64,000 nt of DNA. Source: Novosphingobium sp. GTDB lineage: Bacteria; Pseudomonadota; Alphaproteobacteria; Sphingomonadales; Sphingomonadaceae. Position 1 is the first letter of the stretch; the number at the start of each line of letters is the position of its first letter. The notes under the pieces were generated by a model. The model ran no database searches and was not told the origin of the DNA. It worked only from the letters and a program-made list of their open reading frames with translations. The DNA lies in NCBI GenBank assembly GCA_026400375.1, contig JAPLPG010000329.1:1-64000 (forward strand). Direction: 5' to 3'. Of the stretch, positions 24,303 to 32,039 are shown piece after piece. Both the position numbers and the translations under genes were made by a program.

Positions 24303-24320
24303 CGGCGGGGGCTCGGAAGA

Positions 24321-26367
24321 TCAGAACTTGGCACGGACTGTCAGGCGGGCGTTGATCGGCTCGCCCGTGGAGATGTTGTTGTCGGTGTGGGCCGAGGGGA
24401 AATAGTCAGTGTCGGTCAGGTTCTCGACATTGAGCTGCAACGAGACGCGGTCCGACAGATCATAGTACACGGCGGCATCGACCCGGGTGAAGGCGGGCAG
24501 CCGCACGCCGTTGCTGATCGTGGTGAAGCTGCTGGACTGGTGCGTCACGCCAAGGCCAAGGCCGATCTGGCCGGTCAGGTCATAGCGCGTCCATGCCGAG
24601 GCCTGGTGGCGGGGAAGCTGGGCAAGCTTGCGTCCCGCAGGCGCCGCCGTGGTCTGCGAACGCACTTCGCCATCCTGCAGCGTGTAGCCAAGGCTGGCCT
24701 GCCAGTTCGGCATGATGCGGCCCGCCAGCGACAGTTCCACGCCCTTGGCGCGGGTCTTGCCCGAAAGCTCGGGCAGGCCGGTGACGGGGTTGTTGAAGCG
24801 CGAATTGTCGCGGTCCAGCTGATAGACGGCGGCAGTGAAGGCCAGGCCCGGGTTGACGTCCCACTTCACCCCCGCTTCGAGCCTGCGTTGCGTCCAATGC
24901 GCCGAACTGGTCGCCCGACTGCGGCAGGAACGAGCGCGTGAAGCTGCCGTAGAAGCTGACGTTTTCCTGCGGCTTGAGGATCAGGCCGAAGCGGGGCGAC
25001 CATTTGCGATCGGTGCGCGATGCGCCGACGCCGTTGATGGCGTTGCGCCCGGTGATGCGGAATTCATCGAAGCGGACGCCGGCGACGACCTGCAGGAACG
25101 AGGCCAGTTCGATCTGGTCCTGGACATAGGCCGACAGCGTGCGCACATCGGTGCGGCTGTTGGTGACAAGCGGGCCATAGGCAAGGGCCGGGATGGCCAG
25201 CCGGCGGGCCAGCGTCACGGTGCCGTTTGCGGTGTTGCGGCGGGTGGCGTGGGTATCCTGATCGGCCACTTCGAAGCCGGTCAGCAGGGTGTGGCCGATG
25301 CCGCCGGTCTGCCCGGTCCAGACAAGGTTGGCCTGCCCGATCCAGCTTCCGCGCACGGTGCCGCTTTCATAGCCGGACAGCGCAACGGTGTTGGCAGCGG
25401 TGTTCACCGGGCCGCTGGCGAAGATGTTGCCATAGAGCTTGTCGGTGTGGCTGTACTGGCCGAGCACGTTGAAGCTGAGGTTTTCGGCCAGTTCGTGATC
25501 GAGCCGGGCCTGGGCGATGTGCGCCTTGACCGTGGCGATATTGGTATCGGTGCGACCGAAGAAGGTGTCGTCATAGCCGGTCAGCGGCTTGCCGCCGAGC
25601 GAGGGGACGCCGCGATCGGTGGTGCGGCGATCATCGTCGTAGTTGTAGGACAGTTCGATCCGTGTGGCTTCGGTGGGCTGGAAGGCCAGCGTGGGATTCA
25701 CGCCGATGAAGCGGCCTTCGAAATCCTGGCGGTGGTTGTCGAATTCCTCGTACGTCGCGTTGAGGCGCCCGCCGACCGTTGCGGTGAAAGGCTGGTTCCA
25801 GTCCGCCGCCAGCGCGAAGGCGCCGAAGCTGTCGACGTTGGCGCTGGCCTGGCCCTTTTCCCCGGCAAGGTCCGGCGTCTTGCTGACGCGGTTGATCACG
25901 CCGCCGCCGCCGCCACGGCCGAACAGCAGGGCATTGGCCCCCTTCAGCACTTCGACGCGCTCGATATTGTAGAGCGAGCGGTAGTATTGCGTGTCGTCGC
26001 GCAGGCCATCGAAGTAGAAATCGGCGGTGGTGTTCTGGCCGCGAATGGTGATCTGGTCACGGTGCCCTTCGCCCTGGCCCAGCACCACGCCGGGAACGTA
26101 GCGCAGCGCATCGCCCAGCTGGGTGATGCCCTGATCGTCCAGCTGTTCGCGCGTCAGCACGGTGATCGTCTGCGGCACATCGACCAGCGGGGTGGGCGTC
26201 TTCACCGCATTGGCATCGACCGGGCGATAGCCATCGGCCGTACCCGTCACCACGATCACGGTGCCGGTCGCCTCGTAGGCGGCATCGGCGGCGTTGACCT
26301 CTTCCCCATAAGCGAGCGTGGGGGCGAGGACGGTTCCGGCGAGCAGCAGTGTGGTGAAGCGGTGCAC
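24321..26367 (-). pseudogene. TonB-dependent siderophore receptor, broken by a +1 frameshift
   Basis: An outer-membrane siderophore receptor of about 680 residues split between two frames. From the GTG at 26367 (AGGGA site upstream) there is a signal peptide (VHRFTTLLLAGTVLAPTLAYG). The plug follows with DVPQTITVLTREQLDDQG, LRYVPGV, RIEVLKGANALLFGRGGGGG-type text and ITIRGQNT. The barrel continues to FTRSFLPQSGDQFGALDATQ, where the frame is lost. One extra base near 24882 shifts it; the next frame resumes with LEAGVKWDVNPGL and runs to the normal end (FTRVDAAVYYDLSD, NVENLTDTDYFPSAHTDNNISTGEPINARLTVRAKF-like tail ending in Phe). Without repair the first frame reads junk to 24580. The cause is either a recent mutation or an assembly error. 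Confidence 0.85.
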
Positions 26368-26425
26368 GATAATTCCCTGAGTTTCTTGCAGACTTGACGA
26401 TAATGACTTGCAGTCACTTCGCTTA

Positions 26426-26443
26426 TTGCGAGTCAATTGCACT
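26426..26443. promoter_or_regulatory. Possible Fur-type operator upstream of the siderophore receptor
   Basis: ATTGCGAGTCAATTGCAC lies about 60 bases upstream of the receptor start. The imperfect dyad TTGCGA/AATTGCA resembles Fur-like boxes of the TTGCGAATNATTCGCAA type. A second TCGCAATAACA segment follows at about 26468. Iron-repressed expression of a siderophore receptor is expected, but the match is moderate. Confidence 0.35.
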
Positions 26444-26565
26444 TGCAAGGAGAATTATGCGAGTGGGTCGCAATAACATTGATCGACGTCAAACCGGAGG
26501 AATCTTGCAGCAGGCGGCAAGGACGATAAAGGAGCCTATCGCCACGCGGCACAGGAGAGCGAACG

Positions 26566-26907
26566 ATGAAGGCAACGATCTGGCACAACCCGGGCTGCGG
26601 CACCTCGCGCAATACACTGGCAATGCTGGAGGAATCCGGGGCCGACGTGACCGTGATCGAATACCTGAAAGCGCCGCCGAGCGCGGCCAGGCTGGCGCAG
26701 CTCTATCGCGATGCCGGGATCACCCCGCAGCAAGGCTTGCGCCTGCGCGGCACCGATGCCGAGGAGCGCGGGCTGGTGCAGGCCGATGATGCAACGGTGC
26801 TGGCGGCGATGGTCGCCGAGCCGAAGCTGATCGAGCGGCCGCTGGTCGAAACCGACAAGGGCGTGCGCCTGTGCCGTCCGAAGGAAAAGGTGCTGGAGAT
26901 CCTCTGA
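26566..26907 (+). CDS. arsC: Arsenate reductase (glutaredoxin-type ArsC family)
   Basis: A 113-residue ArsC of the glutaredoxin-coupled class. HNPGCGTSRNTLAML carries the catalytic Cys11, and VTVIEYLKAPPSA, RGTDAEERGL and LIERPLVETDKG carry the arginine-containing active-site segments of this family. It would reduce arsenate to arsenite with glutathione and glutaredoxin in the cytosol. Closely related short proteins (YffB/Spx-like) have other roles, but the ERPLV ending and Cys-Gly-Thr-Ser motif favour ArsC. It stands alone; no arsR, arsB or acr3 is nearby. It is divergent from the receptor gene, with a 198-base gap between starts. Confidence 0.9.
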   Translation: MKATIWHNPGCGTSRNTLAMLEESGADVTVIEYLKAPPSAARLAQLYRDAGITPQQGLRLRGTDAEERGLVQADDATVLAAMVAEPKLIERPLVETDKGVRLCRPKEKVLEIL

Positions 26908-26960
26908 GGCGCGTTTGCGGGCCCAGCGTGTGGGTCCGCAGGGAAAGCCGGTTCAGAGAA

Positions 26961-27089
26961 TCAGAAAGGCAGCGGACGTCCGGCCAGAATCAGGGCCACG
27001 GCGCAACCGAGCACGATCATCTTGCGCGGCATGTCTGCAAGCAGATGGGCGGGGGCGGCGGTCTGGATCAGGGCGATTGTGCGGGCCAT
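26961..27089 (-). CDS. Possible 42-residue single-span membrane protein
   Basis: An ATG at 27089 opens 42 codons ending in TGA at 26961. The peptide begins MARTIALIQTAAPAHLLADM and has a C-terminal hydrophobic segment (KMIVLGCAVALILAG). One charge-flanked helix of plausible length is the only support. There is no strong ribosome-binding site and I cannot name a family. The alternative is that the 226-base gap between arsC and the carboxypeptidase gene is non-coding. Confidence 0.3.
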   Translation of the reverse strand: MARTIALIQTAAPAHLLADMPRKMIVLGCAVALILAGRPLPF

Positions 27090-27133
27090 GCGCCGTGCAT
27101 GCGCCCGCACATCTTAACAGCGGGTAAAGGCGA

Positions 27134-28264
27134 TCAATCCTGCAGCCATTCCAGCAGCGCGCCAAGGCAATCGTGCGCCAGCAGCTTTGACCGTTCCGGG
27201 CTCCAGCCCTGATCGGCACAAGGCAGATCGTCGTTGTCCTTGAACGGCATTTCCAGCGTCATCGCCACGCAGCCAAATCGCTCTGCCACCTGGTTGGTCG
27301 ACATGGCAAGGTTGGCGCGGCCCGGCGCCGCGGTGGGATAGCCACGCCTGGTCTGGAAATCGGGGGTGCGGCGTTCAAGGATGCGGCGATAGCGGGTGTA
27401 GCCTTCGCCCAGCGCTTCGGTCCATGACGGGATGCCTTCGAAGCCGGCGATGAAGACATAGGGGATGGCTTCGTCGCCATGGACGTCCATCGCGAAATGG
27501 CAGCCGCTTGCGTCCATCGCATTGCGGATGGCCAGCACTTCGGGTGCGCGTTCGGGCGTGGGTTCGTGCCATTCGCGGTTCAGGTTCACGCCCACGGCAT
27601 TGGTGCGCAAGTGGCCGCGGCACGATCCATCGGGATTGGCATTGGGCACGATGTGGAACCGACACAACTGGCGCAAGCGGCGCGCCTGCGGGTTGGCCGG
27701 GTCAGTCAGCATTTCCAGCGCGCCTTCCATCCACCATTCGGCCATCGATTCGCCGGGATGCTGGCGGGCATAGAGCCACACGTGCCTGTCGCCTTCGCCC
27801 AGTTCGAGGCAATCGATCGGCTGGCCTTCGATGCTGGTGCCAAGGCAGCGGTATTCCACCCCCGGTTCGGCCGCGACCTGGGCCACCAGATCGTGATGCC
27901 GTTCCATCGAATAGGGTGCGAAATAGGCAAACCAGCAGGTGCCAGCCTGCGGCGTGTGGCGAATGGTCAGCGTGCCATCGGCCTCGGCCGCGTCATAGCG
28001 GGTTTCGGCGCGGCCCCAGAATTCGCGATCTTCGGAGAATGCAGCGCGATAGGCGGGCCAGCCGCCGGGATAGGCCGATTTCGCAAGCCCGGTGATCTTC
28101 AGTTCGAGCTCTCGCCCCGCCGCGCCATCGACGCGGAAGTGAAACCACTGGAAGAATGCCGAATCGCGGTCCTTGCGGATGGCGAGAGTCGCGCTGGCGC
28201 CTGATGTTGCCAGGACGTCTATGTTGCCGGAATCGAATGCGGCATTGATGCGGATATCGTTCAT
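27134..28264 (-). CDS. M14-type cytosolic carboxypeptidase
   Basis: A 376-residue zinc metallocarboxypeptidase of the M14D (cytosolic carboxypeptidase, CCP/AGBL-like) group. The N-terminal domain (residues 1-120) is the beta-sandwich typical of CCPs, with [14 protein letters not shown]. The catalytic domain has RQHPGES (His169, Glu172 zinc ligands), NANPDG (208-213), NLNREW (227-232, substrate arginine), DVHGDE (zinc His262) and TLEMPFKDN with the general base Glu338. No signal peptide is present, so it acts in the cytosol. In eukaryotes CCPs remove glutamates from tubulin; bacterial substrates are unknown. The ATG overlaps the stop of the upstream exported-protein gene (ATGA), so the two are translationally coupled. 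Confidence 0.92.
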   Translation of the reverse strand: MNDIRINAAFDSGNIDVLATSGASATLAIRKDRDSAFFQWFHFRVDGAAGRELELKITGLAKSAYPGGWPAYRAAFSEDREFWGRAETRYDAAEADGTLTIRHTPQAGTCWFAYFAPYSMERHHDLVAQVAAEPGVEYRCLGTSIEGQPIDCLELGEGDRHVWLYARQHPGESMAEWWMEGALEMLTDPANPQARRLRQLCRFHIVPNANPDGSCRGHLRTNAVGVNLNREWHEPTPERAPEVLAIRNAMDASGCHFAMDVHGDEAIPYVFIAGFEGIPSWTEALGEGYTRYRRILERRTPDFQTRRGYPTAAPGRANLAMSTNQVAERFGCVAMTLEMPFKDNDDLPCADQGWSPERSKLLAHDCLGALLEWLQD

Positions 28265-28854
28265 TTGACGGTGATAGTCTCTCCCGACGTGCCGGGGAAG
28301 CCCGCGAACAGCGCGTGGGCTAGGCGCGGAGCCGCTTCACCGATATCCGCCGCCTTGTCCTTGGCACTTTCACGGTTGTCGGCGCGGCCTTCCCACAGCG
28401 ATTGCCCGGTGCGCTTGTCGCGCAGGCGCACCGACAGGCGGGTGACGACAAAGTCCTTCGGCCCGCCGCCGAGGTTGAAGCCCAGGCCAAGGCCCAACCC
28501 GCTGCCATAACTGCCGGTCGATCCGCCGACGCCGACGTTGACCGGGCTGCGCGTGCGTTCGCGTTTCTGCACTTCGCGTTCGACCAGCACTTCGGCCACG
28601 ACATCGGTAGCGCCGGGAGTGGCCGTGCCAAAGCCATTGGCGGACAGTTCGCGCTGCACCGCGGCCAGCCAGGTCTGGTCCTCAAGGCTCTTGGGATCGC
28701 TGCCGGGCGCGGCTTCGACCATGGCGGCCGTGCCTTTGAGCCTGGCCAGCGTTTCAGGCGTATGAAAGCGCGTGACTTCGACCGGCGCGGCCTTGGCCAG
28801 CACGGGGGAGGCGGTGAGGGCCAAAAGGGCGAGGGCACTGGCGAGGCGTTTCAT
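28261..28854 (-). CDS. Exported DUF4136-like protein (paralogue 2)
   Basis: A 197-residue secreted protein. The signal peptide is [20 protein letters not shown]. Mature features are [24 protein letters not shown], a segment [15 protein letters not shown], a glycine-rich middle ([18 protein letters not shown], about residues 115-132) and [24 protein letters not shown], then a helix ending in FAGFP. The domain order (beta strand, helix, VVAEVLVE strand, Gly-rich loop, L-R-D-x-x-T-G-x-x-L-W-x-G strand) fits DUF4136-type lipoproteins, though there is no lipobox Cys. It is related to the next gene upstream (28933-29601). Its stop overlaps the M14 carboxypeptidase start. Confidence 0.75.
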   Translation of the reverse strand: MKRLASALALLALTASPVLAKAAPVEVTRFHTPETLARLKGTAAMVEAAPGSDPKSLEDQTWLAAVQRELSANGFGTATPGATDVVAEVLVEREVQKRERTRSPVNVGVGGSTGSYGSGLGLGLGFNLGGGPKDFVVTRLSVRLRDKRTGQSLWEGRADNRESAKDKAADIGEAAPRLAHALFAGFPGTSGETITVK

Positions 28855-28932
28855 CGGGGTGGCATCCATCTGTTTGATCCCAAGGTGGGGCCGATTGCCG
28901 CCCGCCGCAATGTCAAAGGGCACAGCAGCCGA

Positions 28933-29601
28933 TCAGCCGCCGGTCGGCACGACTTGCGCTTCGGCAAAGCGCGCGAACAGCGCGGTGGCGAGCTTTGCGG
29001 CGACCGCGCCATTGTCCAGCCCATCGTCATCCTCGCGCGTCTGCGCTTCGGCGTGGCCTTCCCACAGCACGCGGTCGGTCGCCTTGTCGCGGATGCGCAC
29101 GTCGAGCCGGGTGGCGACGATGGCCTTGCGCGGCTTGGACAGATCGATGTTGAGCGCCATCGCCTGATAGTTGCCGCGGTTGGAGACGCCCACCTCCATC
29201 GCGCCGGACACCGGCTTGCGCTTCTGTTCTTCGGGCACGACGACCGAATGGGTGATGCCGATCTGCGCGACTTGCCCGCCTTCGGCGCCGCTGACCGCCG
29301 TATCATAGCCGAGCCGCGCCAGTTGATCGACCACGGCGGCTTCATAGACCGGCAGCTTCCATCCCACTTCCGCGCCACTGGCAGCGGCCACGGTGATCGG
29401 GCCTTTGCCCAGCAGCGGCGCGGCATCGGCGGACTGGAAGGCGGTGACCTCGACGTTTCTGGCGGGCTGGCTCGGCTGGTTGCGGGTGCTGCCGAATCGC
29501 TGGTCCATCATGCCGCCGCCGCCCCAGCCGACAGGTTGGGCGAATGCGGCGGTGGACAGGGAGAGCGCGACAAGTGCGACGATCGGTGTTTTCAGGATCA
29601 T
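28933..29601 (-). CDS. Exported DUF4136-like protein (paralogue 1)
   Basis: A 222-residue secreted protein with a signal peptide (MILKTPIVALVALSLSTAAFA). The mature part parallels the neighbour at 28261. It has VEVTAFQSADAAPLLGKGPITV, VVDQLARLGYDTAV, VAQIGITHSVVVPEEQKRKP and RLDVRIRDKATDRVLWEGHAEAQT, ending with LATALFARF. The shared VEVT-F, R-L-x-V-R-x-R-D-K-x-T and LWEG pieces show a duplication within one family. It should reach the periplasm or outer membrane. It is the first gene of a probable three-gene unit with 28261-28854 and the M14 carboxypeptidase, 78 bases before the second gene. Function is unknown. Confidence 0.75.
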   Translation of the reverse strand: MILKTPIVALVALSLSTAAFAQPVGWGGGGMMDQRFGSTRNQPSQPARNVEVTAFQSADAAPLLGKGPITVAAASGAEVGWKLPVYEAAVVDQLARLGYDTAVSGAEGGQVAQIGITHSVVVPEEQKRKPVSGAMEVGVSNRGNYQAMALNIDLSKPRKAIVATRLDVRIRDKATDRVLWEGHAEAQTREDDDGLDNGAVAAKLATALFARFAEAQVVPTGG

Positions 29602-29700
29602 GGTATTGCTTCCCACAGGAGGGCTGTCGGAGTCCTGAACGCGCGATCGGCCTGAAACCTGCGCTTAATCGGGAAAAGCAGCAATCGCGTTTGCGCAAGG

Positions 29701-29728
29701 TTGACTTGGGTGCGCACCGTCTTTAACG
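29701..29728 (+). promoter_or_regulatory. Candidate promoter for rpmJ
   Basis: TTGACT (29701-29706) and TTAACG (29723-29728) with a 16-base spacer lie 49 bases before the rpmJ start. The -35 is good and the -10 weak, as is common at this GC content. Confidence 0.4.
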
Positions 29729-29777
29729 GCCACGCTTCAGTTTTCAGCCCGGTCAGCTTCGGGCAAAGGGATTCGAC

Positions 29778-29903
29778 ATGAAGATTCGCAACAGCCTGAA
29801 GTCGCTCAAGGACCGTCATCGCGATAACCGCGTGATCCGTCGCCGTGGCCGCGTCTATGTGATCAACAAGACCCAGAAGCGCTTCAAGGCGCGCCAGGGA
29901 TAA
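29778..29903 (+). CDS. rpmJ: 50S ribosomal protein L36 (zinc-free form)
   Basis: A 41-residue protein beginning [20 protein letters not shown] and continuing with [21 protein letters not shown]. This is the alphaproteobacterial L36 type. The four zinc-ribbon ligands of the classical form are absent (no Cys, and a single His in KDRHRDN), so it is the C-minus version. L36 is among the smallest large-subunit proteins. It stands alone, far from the spc operon position found in other groups, with its own promoter-like elements upstream and a hairpin 78 bases downstream. Confidence 0.95.
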   Translation: MKIRNSLKSLKDRHRDNRVIRRRGRVYVINKTQKRFKARQG

Positions 29904-29980
29904 TCTTGTCCAATTTTCGGTGCAGTCTCGCGACGGCGGGGCTGCACCGGAAACCGGCAGGCTGCCAACGTAGCCATGAT

Positions 29981-30002
29981 GCCCCCGCCGAAACGCGGGG
30001 GC
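29981..30002 (+). terminator. GC-rich hairpin downstream of rpmJ
   Basis: GCCCCCGC and GCGGGGGC form a perfect 8-bp stem around CGAAAC. There is no long T-run (GCTGTCGTTTG follows), so termination efficiency is uncertain. It separates rpmJ from the HAD gene. Confidence 0.6.
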
Positions 30003-30050
30003 GCTGTCGTTTGTGGGCCGCGTCTGCAGGTCCGGTGGCTTGGGGTAATC

Positions 30051-30659
30051 ATGGCGGTTCAGGCGGTCGTGTGGGATATCGGACGCGTGCTGGTCGAATT
30101 CGATCTGGCGCGAATCTATCGAGACATGATTCCCGATTCCGACGAGCGCGCACGCTTCGTGGCCGAAGTGGTGACCGAGGACTGGCACGCTCAGCACGAC
30201 GCGGGCGTGCCTTTCGCCGAAATGGTGGCGGCGCGCACGGCCGCGTTTCCGCAACACGCCGCGCGAATCGCACGCTATGCCAGCAACTGGCTGGAAAGCC
30301 TGCCGGGGCCAGTGGCCGGCACGCACGCGCTGATCGAGCGACTGGCGGCGCGCGGGGTGCCGCAATATTCCATCACCAACTTCGGCGTGGATGCCTGGGC
30401 CCTGTTCCGCCCGACGTTCCCGGTGCTGGACCACATGCAGGACATCGTGATTTCCGGCGTCGAGCGGCTGATCAAGCCCGGTCGCGCGATCTTCGATCTG
30501 GCCGCGCACCGATTCGGGCGAGCGCCGGAGAGCATGCTGTTCATCGATGACAATGCGGACAATATCGCTGCGGCCCGGGCGCTGGGCTGGCAGGTGCACC
30601 ATTTCGTGCGCGATCCGCTTGTGCTGGAGGCGCGATTGCAGGGGCTCGGCCTGCTTTAG
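30051..30659 (+). CDS. HAD family hydrolase, YihX-like subgroup
   Basis: A 202-residue haloacid-dehalogenase-superfamily phosphatase. Motif I is VVWDIGRVLVEFD with Asp9 as nucleophile. The second Asp of the usual DxD is Gly here, as in the DLGNV version of the YihX subgroup, whose E. coli member dephosphorylates alpha-D-glucose 1-phosphate. Motif II is SITNFG, motif III the lysine in RLIKPGRAIF, and motif IV FIDDNADNIAAA. A small helical cap lies between residues 15 and 85. The ATG at 30051 follows GGGGTAATC. The 3' end overlaps the oppositely oriented GST gene by 119 bases, more than usual for convergent genes. Substrate is not determinable. Confidence 0.9.
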   Translation: MAVQAVVWDIGRVLVEFDLARIYRDMIPDSDERARFVAEVVTEDWHAQHDAGVPFAEMVAARTAAFPQHAARIARYASNWLESLPGPVAGTHALIERLAARGVPQYSITNFGVDAWALFRPTFPVLDHMQDIVISGVERLIKPGRAIFDLAAHRFGRAPESMLFIDDNADNIAAARALGWQVHHFVRDPLVLEARLQGLGLL

Positions 30660-31275
30660 GCCGGAAGCGGACGGGCGAATCGCCTTCGTGCCACGGAGCG
30701 AATTTCGTCATGACCGCGCCGAACAAGGCGGAGCCTGCGTGATCGGCCAGCCAGCGTTGCAAATGGGGCAGGGGCTGCGACGCGAACCACGCCGGATCGA
30801 CCGCGGCGAACTGGCGGACGAAGGGCATCAGCGCCATATCGGCAAGGCCGCGGTTCGGTCCGCAAAGTTGGCCATGCTCTGCCAGTTGCGCATCGAGGTC
30901 CTGCAGGATGGCCAGCCCTGATGCGCGATGTGCCGGCGCTTCGCTGCCGTGGCGTTCGGGGTACTTGTAGCGATCGAGGTGGTGCTTGAATGCGCCGTCG
31001 TTGCGATCGATCAGCGCGGTGTCGGTGCGCTTTAGCCAGTGTTCGGGGTCGTTCAGGGTGAGCGCCCAGTGCATCACGTCGAGGCTTTCGTCGATCACCG
31101 TGCCATCGGGCAGGACCAGCACGGGGACGGTGCCCTTGGGCGATGCTTCGAGCATCGGCGCCGGCTTGGCCGACAGCTTCACTTCGCGCAGTTCGACCGG
31201 CACACCGCTGACCGCCAAGGCCAGACGCGCGCGCATGGCATAAGGGCAGCGGCGGAAGCTGTAGAGGACAGGCAG
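30541..31275 (-). CDS. Glutathione S-transferase family protein (unusual start and extended C-terminus)
   Basis: A GST-fold protein. The thioredoxin-like strand and active-site segment LPVLYSFRRCPYAMRARLA carry the catalytic Cys of the omega/beta-like GSTs. They are followed by VPVELREVKL, KGTVPVLVLPDG and IDESLDVMHW (the glutathione-binding cis-Pro and Glu-Ser). The helical domain contains NRGLADMALMPFVRQFA. The first ATG (31236) lies after the catalytic Cys. In-frame codons before it include only CTG (31275, 31284), so I extend to CTG 31275. An ATG-started form would lack the active site. About 40 residues beyond the usual ending (WHEGDSPVRF) are encoded antisense to the HAD gene, so the original stop may be lost. 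It follows pgeF directly. Confidence 0.75.
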   Translation of the reverse strand: MPVLYSFRRCPYAMRARLALAVSGVPVELREVKLSAKPAPMLEASPKGTVPVLVLPDGTVIDESLDVMHWALTLNDPEHWLKRTDTALIDRNDGAFKHHLDRYKYPERHGSEAPAHRASGLAILQDLDAQLAEHGQLCGPNRGLADMALMPFVRQFAAVDPAWFASQPLPHLQRWLADHAGSALFGAVMTKFAPWHEGDSPVRFRPKAGRAPAIAPPAQADRARNGAPASPAPGPQRYCPHCHR

Positions 31276-31280
31276 AGCGC

Positions 31281-32039
31281 TCAGGCCTTGATCCCGATCA
31301 GCGATATCTGCCGGCCATAACTGGCTTCGGCGCGGTGGGTGGCGCGGCGGAAGGAGTAGAAGCGGTCTTTCTGCTCATAGGTGTCCTCGCCCATCATGCC
31401 GACCCTGGCGAGGCCCGCGTCGCGCAGGCGGGAGGCGACATAGCCTTCTAGATCGAACCAGCTGTGGCCAGCGCGACCTGCACGAAAGAAGCGTTCGTTT
31501 TCAGCGGATTGTTCCAGAAACCGGGCTTCGAAGGCGGCGTCCACCTCATAGCTTTTCTGCGCGATGCACGGCCCGACCACGGCGGCGATATTGATGCGGT
31601 TGGCGCCGAGCGCTTCCATCGCGGCGATGGTGGCATCGGTGACGCCGGTAAACGCGCCTTTCCAGCCGGCATGGGCCGCGCCGATCACGCCTGCGCTGGC
31701 GTCATGGAACAGCACCGGCGCGCAATCTGCGGTCAGCACTCCGAGGACGAGGCCCGGACGTTTGGTGACCAGCGCATCGGCCTTGGGGCGGTCGGCATCG
31801 GACCACGGCTCAGTGACGGTTACCACATCGGGCGAATGGATCTGGTAGCAGGTCTGCAAGGTGCCGCCCGGCAGCACGGCCTCCACCGCACGCCGGCGGT
31901 TTTCGGATGTCAGTGCCGGGTCATCCTCGCTGTAGCTGACGTTCAGGCCCGCAAGGTCGCCCGCGCTGACGCCGCCCGTCCGGCCGAGGAAGCCATGCGC
32001 GGCCCCGGCCAGCAGCGGGTGGGTGAGCGCTTCGACCAT
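31281..32039 (-). CDS. pgeF: Peptidoglycan editing factor PgeF / YfiH-type multicopper-like purine nucleoside phosphorylase
   Basis: A 252-residue protein of the DUF152/YfiH family. It has the zinc-binding His/Cys set in CYQIHSPDV, LGVLTADCAPVLF and GAAHAGWKGAFTG, plus VVGPCIAQKSYEV and FDLEGYVASRL. E. coli YfiH/PgeF prevents incorporation of L-Ser in place of L-Ala in peptidoglycan precursors. Relatives such as FAMIN/LACC1 act on purine nucleosides, so the two labels coexist. The ATG at 32039 shares one base with the pepN stop (TGATG), indicating coupling. The much longer open frame upstream is antisense-type sequence inside pepN. It is followed immediately by the GST gene. Confidence 0.93.
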   Translation of the reverse strand: MVEALTHPLLAGAAHGFLGRTGGVSAGDLAGLNVSYSEDDPALTSENRRRAVEAVLPGGTLQTCYQIHSPDVVTVTEPWSDADRPKADALVTKRPGLVLGVLTADCAPVLFHDASAGVIGAAHAGWKGAFTGVTDATIAAMEALGANRINIAAVVGPCIAQKSYEVDAAFEARFLEQSAENERFFRAGRAGHSWFDLEGYVASRLRDAGLARVGMMGEDTYEQKDRFYSFRRATHRAEASYGRQISLIGIKA

